Shown one piece after another: positions 39,136 through 47,581 of a DNA stretch of 49,585 bases. Every line of letters starts with the position of its first letter. The stretch's first letter is position 1. Under the pieces are notes generated by a model. That model ran no database searches. It was not told the origin of the DNA and was given only the letters and a program-made list of their open reading frames with translations. Made by a program: the position numbers and the translations under genes. Source of the DNA: a virus; IMG/VR virus record IMGVR_UViG_3300015206_000157, positions 1 to 49,585 of that record. The stretch is one strand, 5' to 3'.

Positions 39136-40662
39136 ATGCCTTTATCGCAAGCCGGCGCTTTGAATCTCGCGGCGCTCACGGTGCCCGGGGTCTACACCCA
39201 AATCGTTCCGCCGAATCCCAGCTTCATCAATGGGGTTCCGACAAACATCATGGGCGTGGTTGGTACCGCAAGCTGGGGACCGGTCGACAGCGCCGTGATC
39301 GTCGGCGGCGTTTCGGCTCTCTTCGGTCCGATCAATCCGCGCCTCAACGACCTGCAAACCGCCGTCAGCGTAGCGGTCCAGCAGGGCGCGAACAACTTCG
39401 CTTGCGTGCGCGTCACCGACGGCACGGATACCGCGGCGACGATCATTGCCCAGGCCAATTGCGTCACGTTCACCTCGAAGTACACGGGCACCTTCGGCAA
39501 CAACATTGCCGTGACCGTCGCTCCCGGTCAGAAGGTTGGCACTTTCCAAGTCACGGTTGCAGCTCCCGGCCTCACTCCGGAGAGTTTCCAGAACATCGGC
39601 TTTGGATTGAGCGGCAACGCGCTCTGGCTGGCGATCGCCGCGGCCATCAACAACGGCAACAGCGCGATTCGCGGGCCTTCCAACATCATCGTAGCGACTG
39701 CAGGCGTTGGCACGACCGCCCCCGCATCTGCCTCGTACACGTTGGCCGGCGGAACGGACGGCGTGACCACGATCACGACCTCCGTGATGGTCGGCCAGAA
39801 CACGCGCCCCTACAGCGGCATGTTCGCCCTTCAGAACTCTGGCGCGAGCGTCATTGTGCTGGCCGATCTGACCGATGAGACCAGCTTCCCGACGCAGATC
39901 GTTTACGGCCTGGCCAATGGCGCCTACATGGTTGGCGCAACACCTTCCGGGGACACCATCGCAAATGCGGTATCGACGAAGGCTTCAACCGGCGTTGACA
40001 GCTACGCCTTAAAGTTGCAGTTCGGCGACTGGGAATACTGGCTCGACACCGCCAACAACCAAACGCGATTGGTCAGCCCGCAAGGCTCTGTCGGCGGAAA
40101 GCTGACAGCGCTCTCCCCGCAGAATCCCACCTTAAACGCGCAGCTCAATGGCTACATCGGCACGCAAAAGACGATCCTTCAGCAGCAGTATGCGTTTGCG
40201 GATTTGCAGCAGCTCGTCGGCGCTGGCATCGATGTGGTCGCGAACCCTTCCCCGGGCGGGAAGTACTTCTCCAACCAGTTCGGCGTCAATTCAAGCTCGA
40301 ATCCGTTGATCAACAGTGACTCGTACACACGCGTCACGAACTTCGTTGCGCTGACACTGAACACCGGCATGGGGCAATTCGCCGGTCAGTTGGATGACCC
40401 GACTGTTCAAGACAGCGCTTTGGCCGTGATCGATCAGTTTCTCGACACGCTCGAAGATGAAGGCATCATCGGGAACGCGAACGGCACCACGCCTTACAGC
40501 GTGAGCCTAGGGCCCCCGATCAACCCAGGGGCAGCGCTTGCGACCCTCGCGATCAATGTCCAGGTCGATTACTTGGGCGTGATCGCCTTCCTGGTGATCA
40601 ACCTTCAGGGCGGCGTCGCGCAGCCGGTCCAGGTCACGAACGTCGTTCAGCAGCCCGCGTAG
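39136..40662 (+). CDS. Tail sheath protein
   Basis: 508 residues. LTVPGVYTQIVPPNPSFING at the N-terminus, VVGTASWGPVDSAVIVGGVS, YTGTFGNNIAVTVAPG and the C-terminal DSALAVIDQFLDTLEDEGII, VQVDYLGVIAFLVINL are typical of contractile sheath proteins, with the handshake arms at both ends. This establishes a myovirus-type particle. AGGAG precedes the ATG. Confidence 0.93.
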   Translation: MPLSQAGALNLAALTVPGVYTQIVPPNPSFINGVPTNIMGVVGTASWGPVDSAVIVGGVSALFGPINPRLNDLQTAVSVAVQQGANNFACVRVTDGTDTAATIIAQANCVTFTSKYTGTFGNNIAVTVAPGQKVGTFQVTVAAPGLTPESFQNIGFGLSGNALWLAIAAAINNGNSAIRGPSNIIVATAGVGTTAPASASYTLAGGTDGVTTITTSVMVGQNTRPYSGMFALQNSGASVIVLADLTDETSFPTQIVYGLANGAYMVGATPSGDTIANAVSTKASTGVDSYALKLQFGDWEYWLDTANNQTRLVSPQGSVGGKLTALSPQNPTLNAQLNGYIGTQKTILQQQYAFADLQQLVGAGIDVVANPSPGGKYFSNQFGVNSSSNPLINSDSYTRVTNFVALTLNTGMGQFAGQLDDPTVQDSALAVIDQFLDTLEDEGIIGNANGTTPYSVSLGPPINPGAALATLAINVQVDYLGVIAFLVINLQGGVAQPVQVTNVVQQPA

Positions 40663-40684
40663 AACCCTCAACGCCCAACCCATC

Positions 40685-40708
40685 AAGCCGCTCTCGTAGC
40701 GGCTTTCT
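40685..40708 (+). terminator. Possible attenuating hairpin between sheath and tube genes
   Basis: AAGCCGCT-CTCGT-AGCGGCTT followed by TCTAATT; an 8-bp stem but only a short T tract. More likely an attenuator that lowers downstream expression, or an RNA-stability element, than a full terminator. Confidence 0.5.
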
Positions 40709-40726
40709 AATTGCAGGAGTCAGCAC

Positions 40727-41158
40727 ATGCCCGAGGGCAATTATAATATTGGTCGAGATGTAACTCTCACCATCATCGGCCCGAGCGGCCTGATCGTCCT
40801 CGACACGATCACAAATTGGAAGCGCAAGCAGGACGACTCGATTCAGAGAATCGTGCCGATCAACGGCGATGTCGATCACCTGCAGTTTTTCTATGGCTGG
40901 AGCGGCAGCTTCGATCTCGAGCGCGCGGGCCCTCAGCTCGATGAGTATTTCGCGCTGAAGGAATCGAACTATTTCAGCGGCATTCGGGACAAGAATGTGT
41001 TCATCAAGGAACTCATCAACGAGCCGGATGGCTCAATCTCTGATTTCAAATACACCAAAGTCAAGCTGTCTTACTCCGACGCGGGCGATTTCGCGGGCGA
41101 CAAGTCCGTGAAGCAGAGCGTAAATTTCGTCTCTTCTCGCCGCATAGTGTCGCTCTAA
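40727..41158 (+). CDS. Tail tube protein
   Basis: 143 residues, MPEGNYNIGRDVTLTIIGPS, LDTITNWKRKQDDSIQRIVP, FFYGWSGSFDLERAGPQLDE: the beta-sandwich tube fold of contractile-tail phages. It follows the sheath gene and precedes the frameshifted chaperone, as expected. Confidence 0.85.
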   Translation: MPEGNYNIGRDVTLTIIGPSGLIVLDTITNWKRKQDDSIQRIVPINGDVDHLQFFYGWSGSFDLERAGPQLDEYFALKESNYFSGIRDKNVFIKELINEPDGSISDFKYTKVKLSYSDAGDFAGDKSVKQSVNFVSSRRIVSL

Positions 41159-41529
41159 TGAATCAGCCAAAAATGACGATCAATAAGGCCGCTGCCGCGC
41201 CCGATGTCACGACCGTATCCGGTGACACGGTCGTGACTGACTCCCGCGGCCGGAAGCTGACGATCCAAGACCCAAGCGTTCTCGACGAAAGCCGCCTCGC
41301 GCGACTGATGGGCGATTCTTCGACCAACATTGGCTACATGCTCGGCTACGTCACGCCGGCAGCAATGGTCGTTGCGATCGACGGCGAGCCCGTGCCGTTC
41401 CCGCGCACTGAGATGCAGGTCGATGCGGCAATACAGTTTCTCGGGCGCGAAGGCATAGGCGCCGTCATGGCTCACCTGACTAAAAAGGTCGAGGGCGGGC
41501 AGGGCAAGGCAGAAGCAATAAAAAAATAG
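41158..41529 (+). CDS. Tail assembly chaperone (gpG-like), with -1 frameshift
   Basis: 123 residues. TVVTDSRGRKLTIQDPSVLD, ARLMGDSSTNIGYMLGYVTP, TEMQVDAAIQFLGREGIGAV, ending in Lys-Lys at a slippery sequence. It corresponds to the lambda gpG-type chaperone that coats the tape measure. The zero-frame product stops at 41529; slippage at 41520-41526 would make the longer product. Confidence 0.8.
   Translation: MNQPKMTINKAAAAPDVTTVSGDTVVTDSRGRKLTIQDPSVLDESRLARLMGDSSTNIGYMLGYVTPAAMVVAIDGEPVPFPRTEMQVDAAIQFLGREGIGAVMAHLTKKVEGGQGKAEAIKK
41520..41526 (+). promoter_or_regulatory. Programmed -1 ribosomal frameshift site
   Basis: The heptamer A-AAA-AAA in the frame ATA-AAA-AAA-TAG, immediately before the zero-frame stop, is a classic slippery sequence. 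Shifting back one base opens the 62-codon downstream frame. No obvious stimulatory pseudoknot was identified. Confidence 0.8.
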
Positions 41530-41714
41530 CCCGGAATCCCAAATTCTACGAGTGCTGTTGGCTCGTAAAAAACGGGGTTCCGTTCAAGCTGGCATTTGGT
41601 GATGAGTACACTCTCTGCCACGAAGAGCGCCAGGCGCTGTCAATCGTGTTCTCGATCATTGAGGGCGGGAAATTCGACTGGGACACGATGCGGTTTAAGG
41701 AGCAGAAGTCGTGA
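41526..41714 (+). CDS. Frameshift extension of the tail chaperone (gpT-like part)
   Basis: 62 residues with no start codon of its own, reached only by the -1 shift: I-A-R-N-P-K-F-Y-E-C-C-W, then VKNGVPFKLAFGDEYTLCHE, ERQALSIVFSIIEGGKFDW. The fusion product would have about 185 residues, and its stop overlaps the next GTG (GTGA). The arrangement matches gpG/gpGT pairs in front of tape-measure genes. Confidence 0.8.
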   Translation: MARNPKFYECCWLVKNGVPFKLAFGDEYTLCHEERQALSIVFSIIEGGKFDWDTMRFKEQKS

Positions 41715-42229
41715 AAGAGTTCAGCCTAACCTCGTTCACGACACACCTTGCTGAGATGGCGGTCAACACCGTCATATCGCTGCATGAAGGACTACATGCG
41801 GCGGCCAAGGTCATTGAGAAGGACGCGAAGGACCGGATCGGGGAATACCAAGCTGCGGCCGGACCATTCAACGCTTGGGATGGTTTAGCCGATTCCACCA
41901 TGGCGGCGCGCGAGTTGGCCGGTTATCCGGCAAATGAGCCGCTATTGGTAAGTGGGGAACTGCGAGATTCGATCGAGCATGAAGTCGCGGGACTCGAAGC
42001 GGTTGTAGGCAGCAAGCTTGAAAAGGCGGCTTGGCAAGAATTCGGGACGGAGCAAGGCGGCCAGCGGCACATTCCACCCCGACCATTCATTGGCCCAGCG
42101 GCATTTGAGAACAAGGAAAAGATCGAGGGGATTCTCGGCGCGGCGAGCGTGCGCGGATTGAGCAAGGGCGGGGCCATACCCTCATTGCACTACGATCACG
42201 AACTGAACAACGCCCTCAGCATCAAGTAG
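41711..42229 (+). CDS. HK97 gp10-like tail/neck protein
   Basis: 172 residues from GTG. LHAAAKVIEKDAKDRIGEY, PLLVSGELRDSIEHEVAG, AWQEFGTEQGGQRHIPPRPF and IGPAAFENKEKIEGIL are the HK97-gp10 family landmarks (GELRDSI, EFGT...PPRPF). These proteins cap the tail or join it to the head. Its location after the chaperone is slightly unusual. Confidence 0.75.
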   Translation: MKEFSLTSFTTHLAEMAVNTVISLHEGLHAAAKVIEKDAKDRIGEYQAAAGPFNAWDGLADSTMAARELAGYPANEPLLVSGELRDSIEHEVAGLEAVVGSKLEKAAWQEFGTEQGGQRHIPPRPFIGPAAFENKEKIEGILGAASVRGLSKGGAIPSLHYDHELNNALSIK

Positions 42230-42516
42230 ATCGGCCCCATCACGAAGATGGCGATGTACACGGCGAGACATAGCAGCACCAGCGAGCCGAAAAATATGAC
42301 GATGCGTCGCCAGAGCGGCATCTGGTTAGTCCATCGCAAGCGGATTGGTTCGCGCTGCTGATCGACTCGACCGAAAAGGAAGGTGTACAGCTTGGTTTGC
42401 TCGATGCCAAAAAATCGAGGGCGATTTTGTTCCAGCCGAGGGTACTGAACCCAGCGAAAGCGCTCGGCCATGGCCTCTTGCAATCGAAAACGTAGCGACG
42501 GCATGGGCCGCATCAT
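42196..42516 (-). CDS. Reverse-oriented membrane protein within the late operon (moron candidate)
   Basis: About 106 residues on the strand opposite to all its neighbours. A basic soluble part (RPMPSLRFRLQEAMAERFRW, VQYPRLEQNRPRFFGIEQTK) is followed by a hydrophobic span (IVIFFGSLVLLCLAVYIAIF then VMGPIYLML). The space 42230-42552 has no rightward gene, and the frame fills it, ending 34 bases inside the gp10-like gene. The start is uncertain (ATG at 42516, 42513 or 42504), with poor ribosome sites. Antisense membrane proteins between tail genes are typical of lysogenic-conversion genes; that role is inferred. Confidence 0.6.
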   Translation of the reverse strand: MMRPMPSLRFRLQEAMAERFRWVQYPRLEQNRPRFFGIEQTKLYTFLFGRVDQQREPIRLRWTNQMPLWRRIVIFFGSLVLLCLAVYIAIFVMGPIYLMLRALFSS

Positions 42517-42552
42517 AGCCGAAATACGGCAAACACGGGTAAACGGCTGATT

Positions 42553-44367
42553 ATGTTCGAAAACTACCAAGTTGCCGTCAAAATCTCGCTCGTAAATCAC
42601 GTCAGCGCCGGGCTGGCCGCGCTGGTCGGCCAGTTCGCAGCGACCGATGCCGCCGCCGCCAAGCTGCAGAAGCGCATGGACAGCATCAAGTCCATGGCGA
42701 AGGGCGGTGCATACCTACTCGGGGGCGCTGGGGTGATGGCCGCGCCGTTCATCTTCGCGATCGACAAAGCGGCCGAACTGCAAAAGCAGATGATTGCGAT
42801 CCAACTCGCGACCCGCGGCTCGGTCGGCGAGATGGACAAGATGCGCGGGGCCATCGAGGGCATTGCGGCGCAGACGATCTTCTCGAACATCGATGTCGCG
42901 AAGATGGGGAAACTCATTGCGACCGGCACGGGATTGCAGGCCGATCAGGTCACATCCTTGCTGCCGACGTTCGGCAAGTTCGCCGACGTGCAGAGCTTGA
43001 TGAAGGGAACTGGCTTCGAGGACTCGACAAAGCTGCTTGTACGGCTCGCGCATCTCGCCGGGCACTACGACGCGCCGGGCCTCTCGAAGTACGCGGACCT
43101 GCTGACAAAGGCGTCGCTGATCGTTCCCGGCAACTTAAGCGAAGTCGGCAACGCTTTGCAGTATTCGCAGGGCGTGGCGAAAACCGCGCTCGGCGTCGAT
43201 GACACCGACTCGATTTTGCTGGTCTCGCTGCTCAATCGCTTGGGCCTCAAGGGAAGCCGCGGCGGTACCAATGTGATTGCCGCCATGACGCGCACCATAC
43301 CCGGAATATTTGGATCGGGACTACTGACCGGCAAGAGCAACGAAGCTCTGCGTGACATGGGAATGACGGATGCAAACGGTCACTCCAAGGTATTCAAGGA
43401 CGGCAAGTTCGACGTCGTGACCTGGATGGGGCTGATGGGCGAGTTCGTAAACCGTGAATTCGCCAGTAAGCCAGAAGCAATTGCCCGTCAGGACATAATG
43501 AAGGACTTCCAGCACGCTTTCGGCGTGCAGGGAGCCCGCGTTGCGACGCTGTTCTCATCGCCGCAGGCAATCGAGCAGCTTAGAAGCATTGGCGACTCAT
43601 TCGCCGAAGCTGGCGGCGCTGAGTCGATGCAAAAGCAATTCGCCGATCAATCCGTTGCTCAGCAATGGATGAACGCGAAAACGAACTTTGTCTCAGCGAT
43701 GACTGAGATGGGAATCACGCTGCTACCGATGGCCTCGCGTGCGTTGAAAGCGCTCAATCGAGAACTTGGCTCTGTTGTCGAGTGGATCCAGAAACACCAG
43801 TCGGCCACGAAGAGGCTGGCGGAAGCGTTCCTGGTGATCTCTGGCGTCATGGCGTTCAGCGGAACGGTGCTCTTGTTGACCGCGGCTTTCCGCGGCCTAT
43901 TCCTGACGCTGCAATTCACTGCGCTGGGCACCATTGCGCCGCTCGGCAGACTGATAGCGGGCCTCGGAGGCCTGTCGGCAGGGTTTAGCACTCTTGCGCT
44001 GGCGCTCGCGGGCCGCACGCTTGGGCTTGGCATTGTAGCCGCTGTCGGCGTCGGCCTCGGGGCCGCCCTTGATGAGATGTTCCCAAACAACCCGCTTGCC
44101 CGCGCAGGTCGCTGGATCGGAAACACCGCATTCGATCTGACCCATGATGATTACGACCCGAATAAGAAGACCGACGCCGGCAGCAGGTACGTCGCCGGCA
44201 AGGGCGCTCCGATCGTCATCAAGCCCGCTCCGGTGATGCTCGATGGGAATCAGGTCGGCTCCGTGCTGTTCGGCATCGGCGGCAAAAACGCCAACGGCCC
44301 GCAGACCGGCACCAGCCTATTTGACCCGACGCAGGCGCCGTATCAAGCCGGCGGCCTAGGATTCTAA
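42553..44367 (+). CDS. Tape measure protein
   Basis: 604 residues. A helical N-terminus (LVGQFAATDAAAAKLQKRMD), a hydrophobic patch (GGAYLLGGAGVMAAPFIFAI), TDSILLVSLLNRLGLKGSRG of the TP901 core, and C-terminal membrane-like stretches (AFLVISGVMAFSGTVLLLTA, RTLGLGIVAAVGVGLGAALD). This is a TP901-type tape measure; at about 600 residues it predicts a short contractile tail. The ATG follows directly on the backward gene's upstream region. Confidence 0.88.
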   Translation: MFENYQVAVKISLVNHVSAGLAALVGQFAATDAAAAKLQKRMDSIKSMAKGGAYLLGGAGVMAAPFIFAIDKAAELQKQMIAIQLATRGSVGEMDKMRGAIEGIAAQTIFSNIDVAKMGKLIATGTGLQADQVTSLLPTFGKFADVQSLMKGTGFEDSTKLLVRLAHLAGHYDAPGLSKYADLLTKASLIVPGNLSEVGNALQYSQGVAKTALGVDDTDSILLVSLLNRLGLKGSRGGTNVIAAMTRTIPGIFGSGLLTGKSNEALRDMGMTDANGHSKVFKDGKFDVVTWMGLMGEFVNREFASKPEAIARQDIMKDFQHAFGVQGARVATLFSSPQAIEQLRSIGDSFAEAGGAESMQKQFADQSVAQQWMNAKTNFVSAMTEMGITLLPMASRALKALNRELGSVVEWIQKHQSATKRLAEAFLVISGVMAFSGTVLLLTAAFRGLFLTLQFTALGTIAPLGRLIAGLGGLSAGFSTLALALAGRTLGLGIVAAVGVGLGAALDEMFPNNPLARAGRWIGNTAFDLTHDDYDPNKKTDAGSRYVAGKGAPIVIKPAPVMLDGNQVGSVLFGIGGKNANGPQTGTSLFDPTQAPYQAGGLGF

Positions 44368-44885
44368 TGAGCGACGGCACGACACTTACCCTCGGTGACA
44401 ACTCGAGCAGCATCGAATTCACCGGGGTCGAAATGCCAGAGCGCATTCCCTGGGGAACTGATCAGCAGCTCGCCGTGCAGAAGCAGGTCGGCGGCGCGCG
44501 AACCGTCGATGCGATGGGCGTGGATTACGACCCTATAGAGTGGTCGGGTATCTTCTTCGGGCCTGACGCCGAGACTCGCGCGAAAGCCGTCGACGCAATG
44601 GCAGCATCGGGACTTCCGCAAACGCTCGCCTGGTCGACATTCAGTTATCAGGTCATCGTCCGGAAGTTTGCGGGCAGCTTCGAGCGCTTCTACCAGATCC
44701 CGTATCGGATCACCCTCGAAGTCATCTCGAACAACGTCCAGCCGGTCACGAGTTCCGCAACACCCTCGCTCGATGATGCGATTTCGACCGACAACCAGAC
44801 GGCCGACACGATGGTTGCATCGGTCGGTGATCCTCAGTTGAGCACGCTGATGGGCAACGTCGACACCATGATTGCCGCCGCATGA
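44367..44885 (+). CDS. Tail/baseplate assembly protein
   Basis: 172 residues: LGDNSSSIEFTGVEMPERIP, VQKQVGGARTVDAMGVDYDP, IEWSGIFFGPDAETRAKAVD, GSFERFYQIPYRITLEVI. It resembles the small baseplate-initiator protein encoded after the tape measure in contractile-tail phages. Stop/start overlap TAATG with the tape-measure gene. Confidence 0.6.
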   Translation: MSDGTTLTLGDNSSSIEFTGVEMPERIPWGTDQQLAVQKQVGGARTVDAMGVDYDPIEWSGIFFGPDAETRAKAVDAMAASGLPQTLAWSTFSYQVIVRKFAGSFERFYQIPYRITLEVISNNVQPVTSSATPSLDDAISTDNQTADTMVASVGDPQLSTLMGNVDTMIAAA

Positions 44886-45337
44886 GCATTTCCACTGCCT
44901 CGCAAAGCACGATCAACGGCATCACCCAGGCCGTGCAGGCGGCGCTGGCGCGCGTGGCCGTACTGATCGAAGAGACCAACGCAGCCATTGGCACTCCGAC
45001 GACCTTTGGCGGCGTGACGCCCGGCATCAGCCCGCAAGTATCCGCCGGCAACCTCATCGCGGCCGCGGCGAACACCATGCAGCTGTGGACGCTCATGCAG
45101 CTACAGGCGGTACTGGGGCGAATGATGCTCAACCTAGGCTCTGTGAGTTCATCGCCCAACACCTTCAGCACGGCGGGCGGGAACCTCTTTCAGATCGCCC
45201 AGGACGAGTACGGCGATGCAACGGACTGGACGGCGATTGCTGCCGCAAACGGCCTCATCGATCCGTTCATCCAGGGCGTTGAGTCGCTGATCATCCCATC
45301 TCATCCGGGAGATACCGGCGGCATTCTGCAATCGTGA
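44882..45337 (+). CDS. LysM-like baseplate protein (gpX-like)
   Basis: 151 residues. The C-terminal part (GGNLFQIAQDEYGDATDWTA, AIAAANGLIDP..LIIP) is the LysM-like fold seen in P2 gpX and related tail proteins, here preceded by a helical region of about 90 residues. It may help attach the hub or bind peptidoglycan during injection. Overlap ATGA. Confidence 0.65.
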   Translation: MSISTASQSTINGITQAVQAALARVAVLIEETNAAIGTPTTFGGVTPGISPQVSAGNLIAAAANTMQLWTLMQLQAVLGRMMLNLGSVSSSPNTFSTAGGNLFQIAQDEYGDATDWTAIAAANGLIDPFIQGVESLIIPSHPGDTGGILQS

Positions 45338-46527
45338 GCACGGATCAGCTATCGGAGATCACGGTCACGGCTCAGGCGGTCACGGCGTTGAACCCGCTGC
45401 CTGCCGGCTCATCCGGACGCCGACCGCGCGGCATCGTCCAGATCGGACCGAACGGGGCGTTGACCACCGTCCCGGGATGGACTTCGCTGTCGGTGACGAA
45501 CAACTCGTACTACGAGGCGGACACGTTTCGCTTGGTCTACGCGACTTCGGCGCTGCCGGCGGCAAATGACGCCAATTGGTTTTCGAACCAGACCGAGATT
45601 TTCGCGCAGATTTTCACCGGGTTCCCACAGGATCCAAGCAACCCGCAGACCGCGGAGCTTGACAACCTGATCTACGGTCGAATCGACACGATCGAGTATG
45701 ACCCGAAGGGCCGGATGATCACGCTGACCGGCCGGGACCTGACGGCAGTTTTCATCGACAACCGCATCAGCGAGACGTTCAAGGAACAGACCTCGAGCCA
45801 GATCGCCACGATGCTGGCGCAAAAGCACGGGCTGACACCGGTCGTCACGAAAACCTCAACGCCGGTCGGCACGTTCTTCAATAACGATCAGGTGCAGATC
45901 GCCTCGAACCGCAGCGAATGGGATCTGCTCTCGTTCCTGGCGCGCGAGGAAGGGTTTGTCGTCTTCGTGCGGGGCCAGTCGCTATTTTTCGAGCCAGACC
46001 CGCGACCGACCGGGGCTTCGAACCCCTACGTCATCCAGTGGATTCCGCCGAGCTCGGCGAATGGCTCGCCGGCCTCAAACGCGCTCGAACTGAGCTTTTC
46101 TCGCACGCTCACCGTCGCCAAGGGCATATCGGTCACTGCCCGGAGTCCGAACCGCTCCACCGGCCATGCCGTCGTGCAGTCATATCCGACGACACCCAAG
46201 GAGATCGGTGCCGGCAAGGCCTCGCCCTTCGGTCCCGTGCAGCAGTATTTCTTCACGCTGGGATCAGGAAAGACGCCGACCGAAGTTGCAGCGTTCGCGC
46301 AAAAGACCTACGAGACGATCATCTCCCACGAGATGAACATGACGGCGCACCTGCCCGCAGACAACCTGCTGGACGTCTCGACGCCGGTGCAGGTCGAGGG
46401 GACCGGCACCGCATTCGATCAGCTGTACTTTCCCCGTCAGGTGACGCGGGACATGGACAGTGGCGGCGGGTACCGCATGAAGGTAGACGCGCAGAACACG
46501 AGCCCGAGCGAGTCACCAGATTTATGA
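45334..46527 (+). CDS. Baseplate hub protein (gpD/gp27-like)
   Basis: 397 residues. VTNNSYYEADTFRLVYATSA, YGRIDTIEYDPKGRMITLTG, RDLTAVFIDNRISETFKEQT, SEWDLLSFLAREEGFVVFVR show the repeated barrel of phage late control gene D / gp27 hub proteins. It would form the ring that holds the spike. GTGA overlap with the preceding gene. Confidence 0.8.
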   Translation: MSTDQLSEITVTAQAVTALNPLPAGSSGRRPRGIVQIGPNGALTTVPGWTSLSVTNNSYYEADTFRLVYATSALPAANDANWFSNQTEIFAQIFTGFPQDPSNPQTAELDNLIYGRIDTIEYDPKGRMITLTGRDLTAVFIDNRISETFKEQTSSQIATMLAQKHGLTPVVTKTSTPVGTFFNNDQVQIASNRSEWDLLSFLAREEGFVVFVRGQSLFFEPDPRPTGASNPYVIQWIPPSSANGSPASNALELSFSRTLTVAKGISVTARSPNRSTGHAVVQSYPTTPKEIGAGKASPFGPVQQYFFTLGSGKTPTEVAAFAQKTYETIISHEMNMTAHLPADNLLDVSTPVQVEGTGTAFDQLYFPRQVTRDMDSGGGYRMKVDAQNTSPSESPDL

Positions 46528-47102
46528 TGAAAGCGATTCTGAACGCTGTGCGCCAGCAGATTCAGCGGGCAATCGCGTCGCTGGTGACCAGCCGGGTAGG
46601 GTCAATCACGAGCTTCGACCCGAACACATGGACCGCAAAGGTCATGCTGCAGCCGGACAACGTGCTGACCGGTTGGCTTCAGATTTCATCACCCTGGGTC
46701 GGCAACGGCTGGGGCATGTTCCCGGCGCCGAATATCGGCGATCTGGTCGATGTGCTTTATACCAACGGCGACATCAATTCCGGCGTGATCGCCTGCCGGT
46801 CATTCAATCAGAACAATCAGCCGCTGCCCGCGCCATCCGGGGAATTCTGGCTGGTGCACAAGAGCGGCGCATTTTTCAAGCTGCTCAATACCGGCGCGCT
46901 GGCGCTTTCTGACAGCAAGGGCGCCGCCGTCACGCTGAACGGCGACGGCACGATTACGAGCATGGCGTCGAATTGGACCCATACCGGAGACGTGGCGCTC
47001 CAAGACAACCTCTCCGTTGGATCTGGAGCCTCCGGTACTTTCTCGACGCTCAGCGGCGCCGTGGTCACCGTTCAAGACGGCATCGTCACCAACATATTCT
47101 AA
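46524..47102 (+). CDS. Baseplate spike protein (gpV-like)
   Basis: 192 residues. An OB-like N-terminal part (FDPNTWTAKVMLQPDNVLTG, WLQISSPWVGNGWGMFPAPN, IGDLVDVLYTNGDINSGVIA) and a beta-helical C-terminus with short repeats (VTLNGDGTITSMASNWTHTG, SGASGTFSTLSGAVVTVQDG). This is the P2 gpV-type membrane-piercing spike. A Cys-His apex metal site is not evident. Confidence 0.8.
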   Translation: MMKAILNAVRQQIQRAIASLVTSRVGSITSFDPNTWTAKVMLQPDNVLTGWLQISSPWVGNGWGMFPAPNIGDLVDVLYTNGDINSGVIACRSFNQNNQPLPAPSGEFWLVHKSGAFFKLLNTGALALSDSKGAAVTLNGDGTITSMASNWTHTGDVALQDNLSVGSGASGTFSTLSGAVVTVQDGIVTNIF

Positions 47103-47111
47103 GAGAGACCA

Positions 47112-47501
47112 ATGATTCCGCAGGGCTCGGTCACACTCAATACAACGTATTTCTCGAACCTGACGAACTCCATCAACGGGGCGCAGTCATGCGCAGAATT
47201 GCAGGCGTTGGTTACCGAGGCGTTTGCCTCCGTCGGATCGGTAAAAAGCGCAATCACGAGTGAACTGGCGACCGTCGAGCCAATGCTCGCCCTGCTGACG
47301 ATAAACCCGGCTGACTTACCGAGTGTGATCACATTTATTCAGACGCTCGTAACGGCGTATTTGACTCCAATTCTCAAGCCAGCGGTGACGTATGCGGCAC
47401 AGCTGACGGCTTTGGCTGCACAGATAACCGCGCTGATGGCTGCGATCACGTCGGCCGAGGCGAGATTCACAAGCTGCTCGATATCGATTCCGAGCATCTA
47501 A
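47112..47501 (+). CDS. Hypothetical helical tail-region protein
   Basis: 129 residues: MIPQGSVTLNTTYFSNLTNS, then long helices (LPSVITFIQTLVTAYLTPIL, LTALAAQITALMAAITSAEA) and SCSISIPSI. It lies where other phages encode spike-associated or baseplate-wedge proteins, but no family is recognised. Confidence 0.55.
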   Translation: MIPQGSVTLNTTYFSNLTNSINGAQSCAELQALVTEAFASVGSVKSAITSELATVEPMLALLTINPADLPSVITFIQTLVTAYLTPILKPAVTYAAQLTALAAQITALMAAITSAEARFTSCSISIPSI

Positions 47502-47521
47502 GAGACCCTTAAGGAATTCCC

Positions 47522-47581
47522 ATGCTCAAGAAATTTGCTGCAATCGCGGCAGGGCTTCTCTTTGCCCTCACGGAAGCTTAA
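47522..47581 (+). CDS. 19-residue signal-like leader peptide
   Basis: MLKKFAAIAAGLLFALTEA, with AAGGA 7 bases upstream of the ATG. It has two lysines, a hydrophobic core and a polar end, like a signal peptide with nothing after it. Its TAA is directly followed by the GTG of the tail-fibre gene, so it may serve to couple translation of the fibre, or be the remnant of a larger secreted protein. Small size keeps confidence modest. Confidence 0.45.
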   Translation: MLKKFAAIAAGLLFALTEA

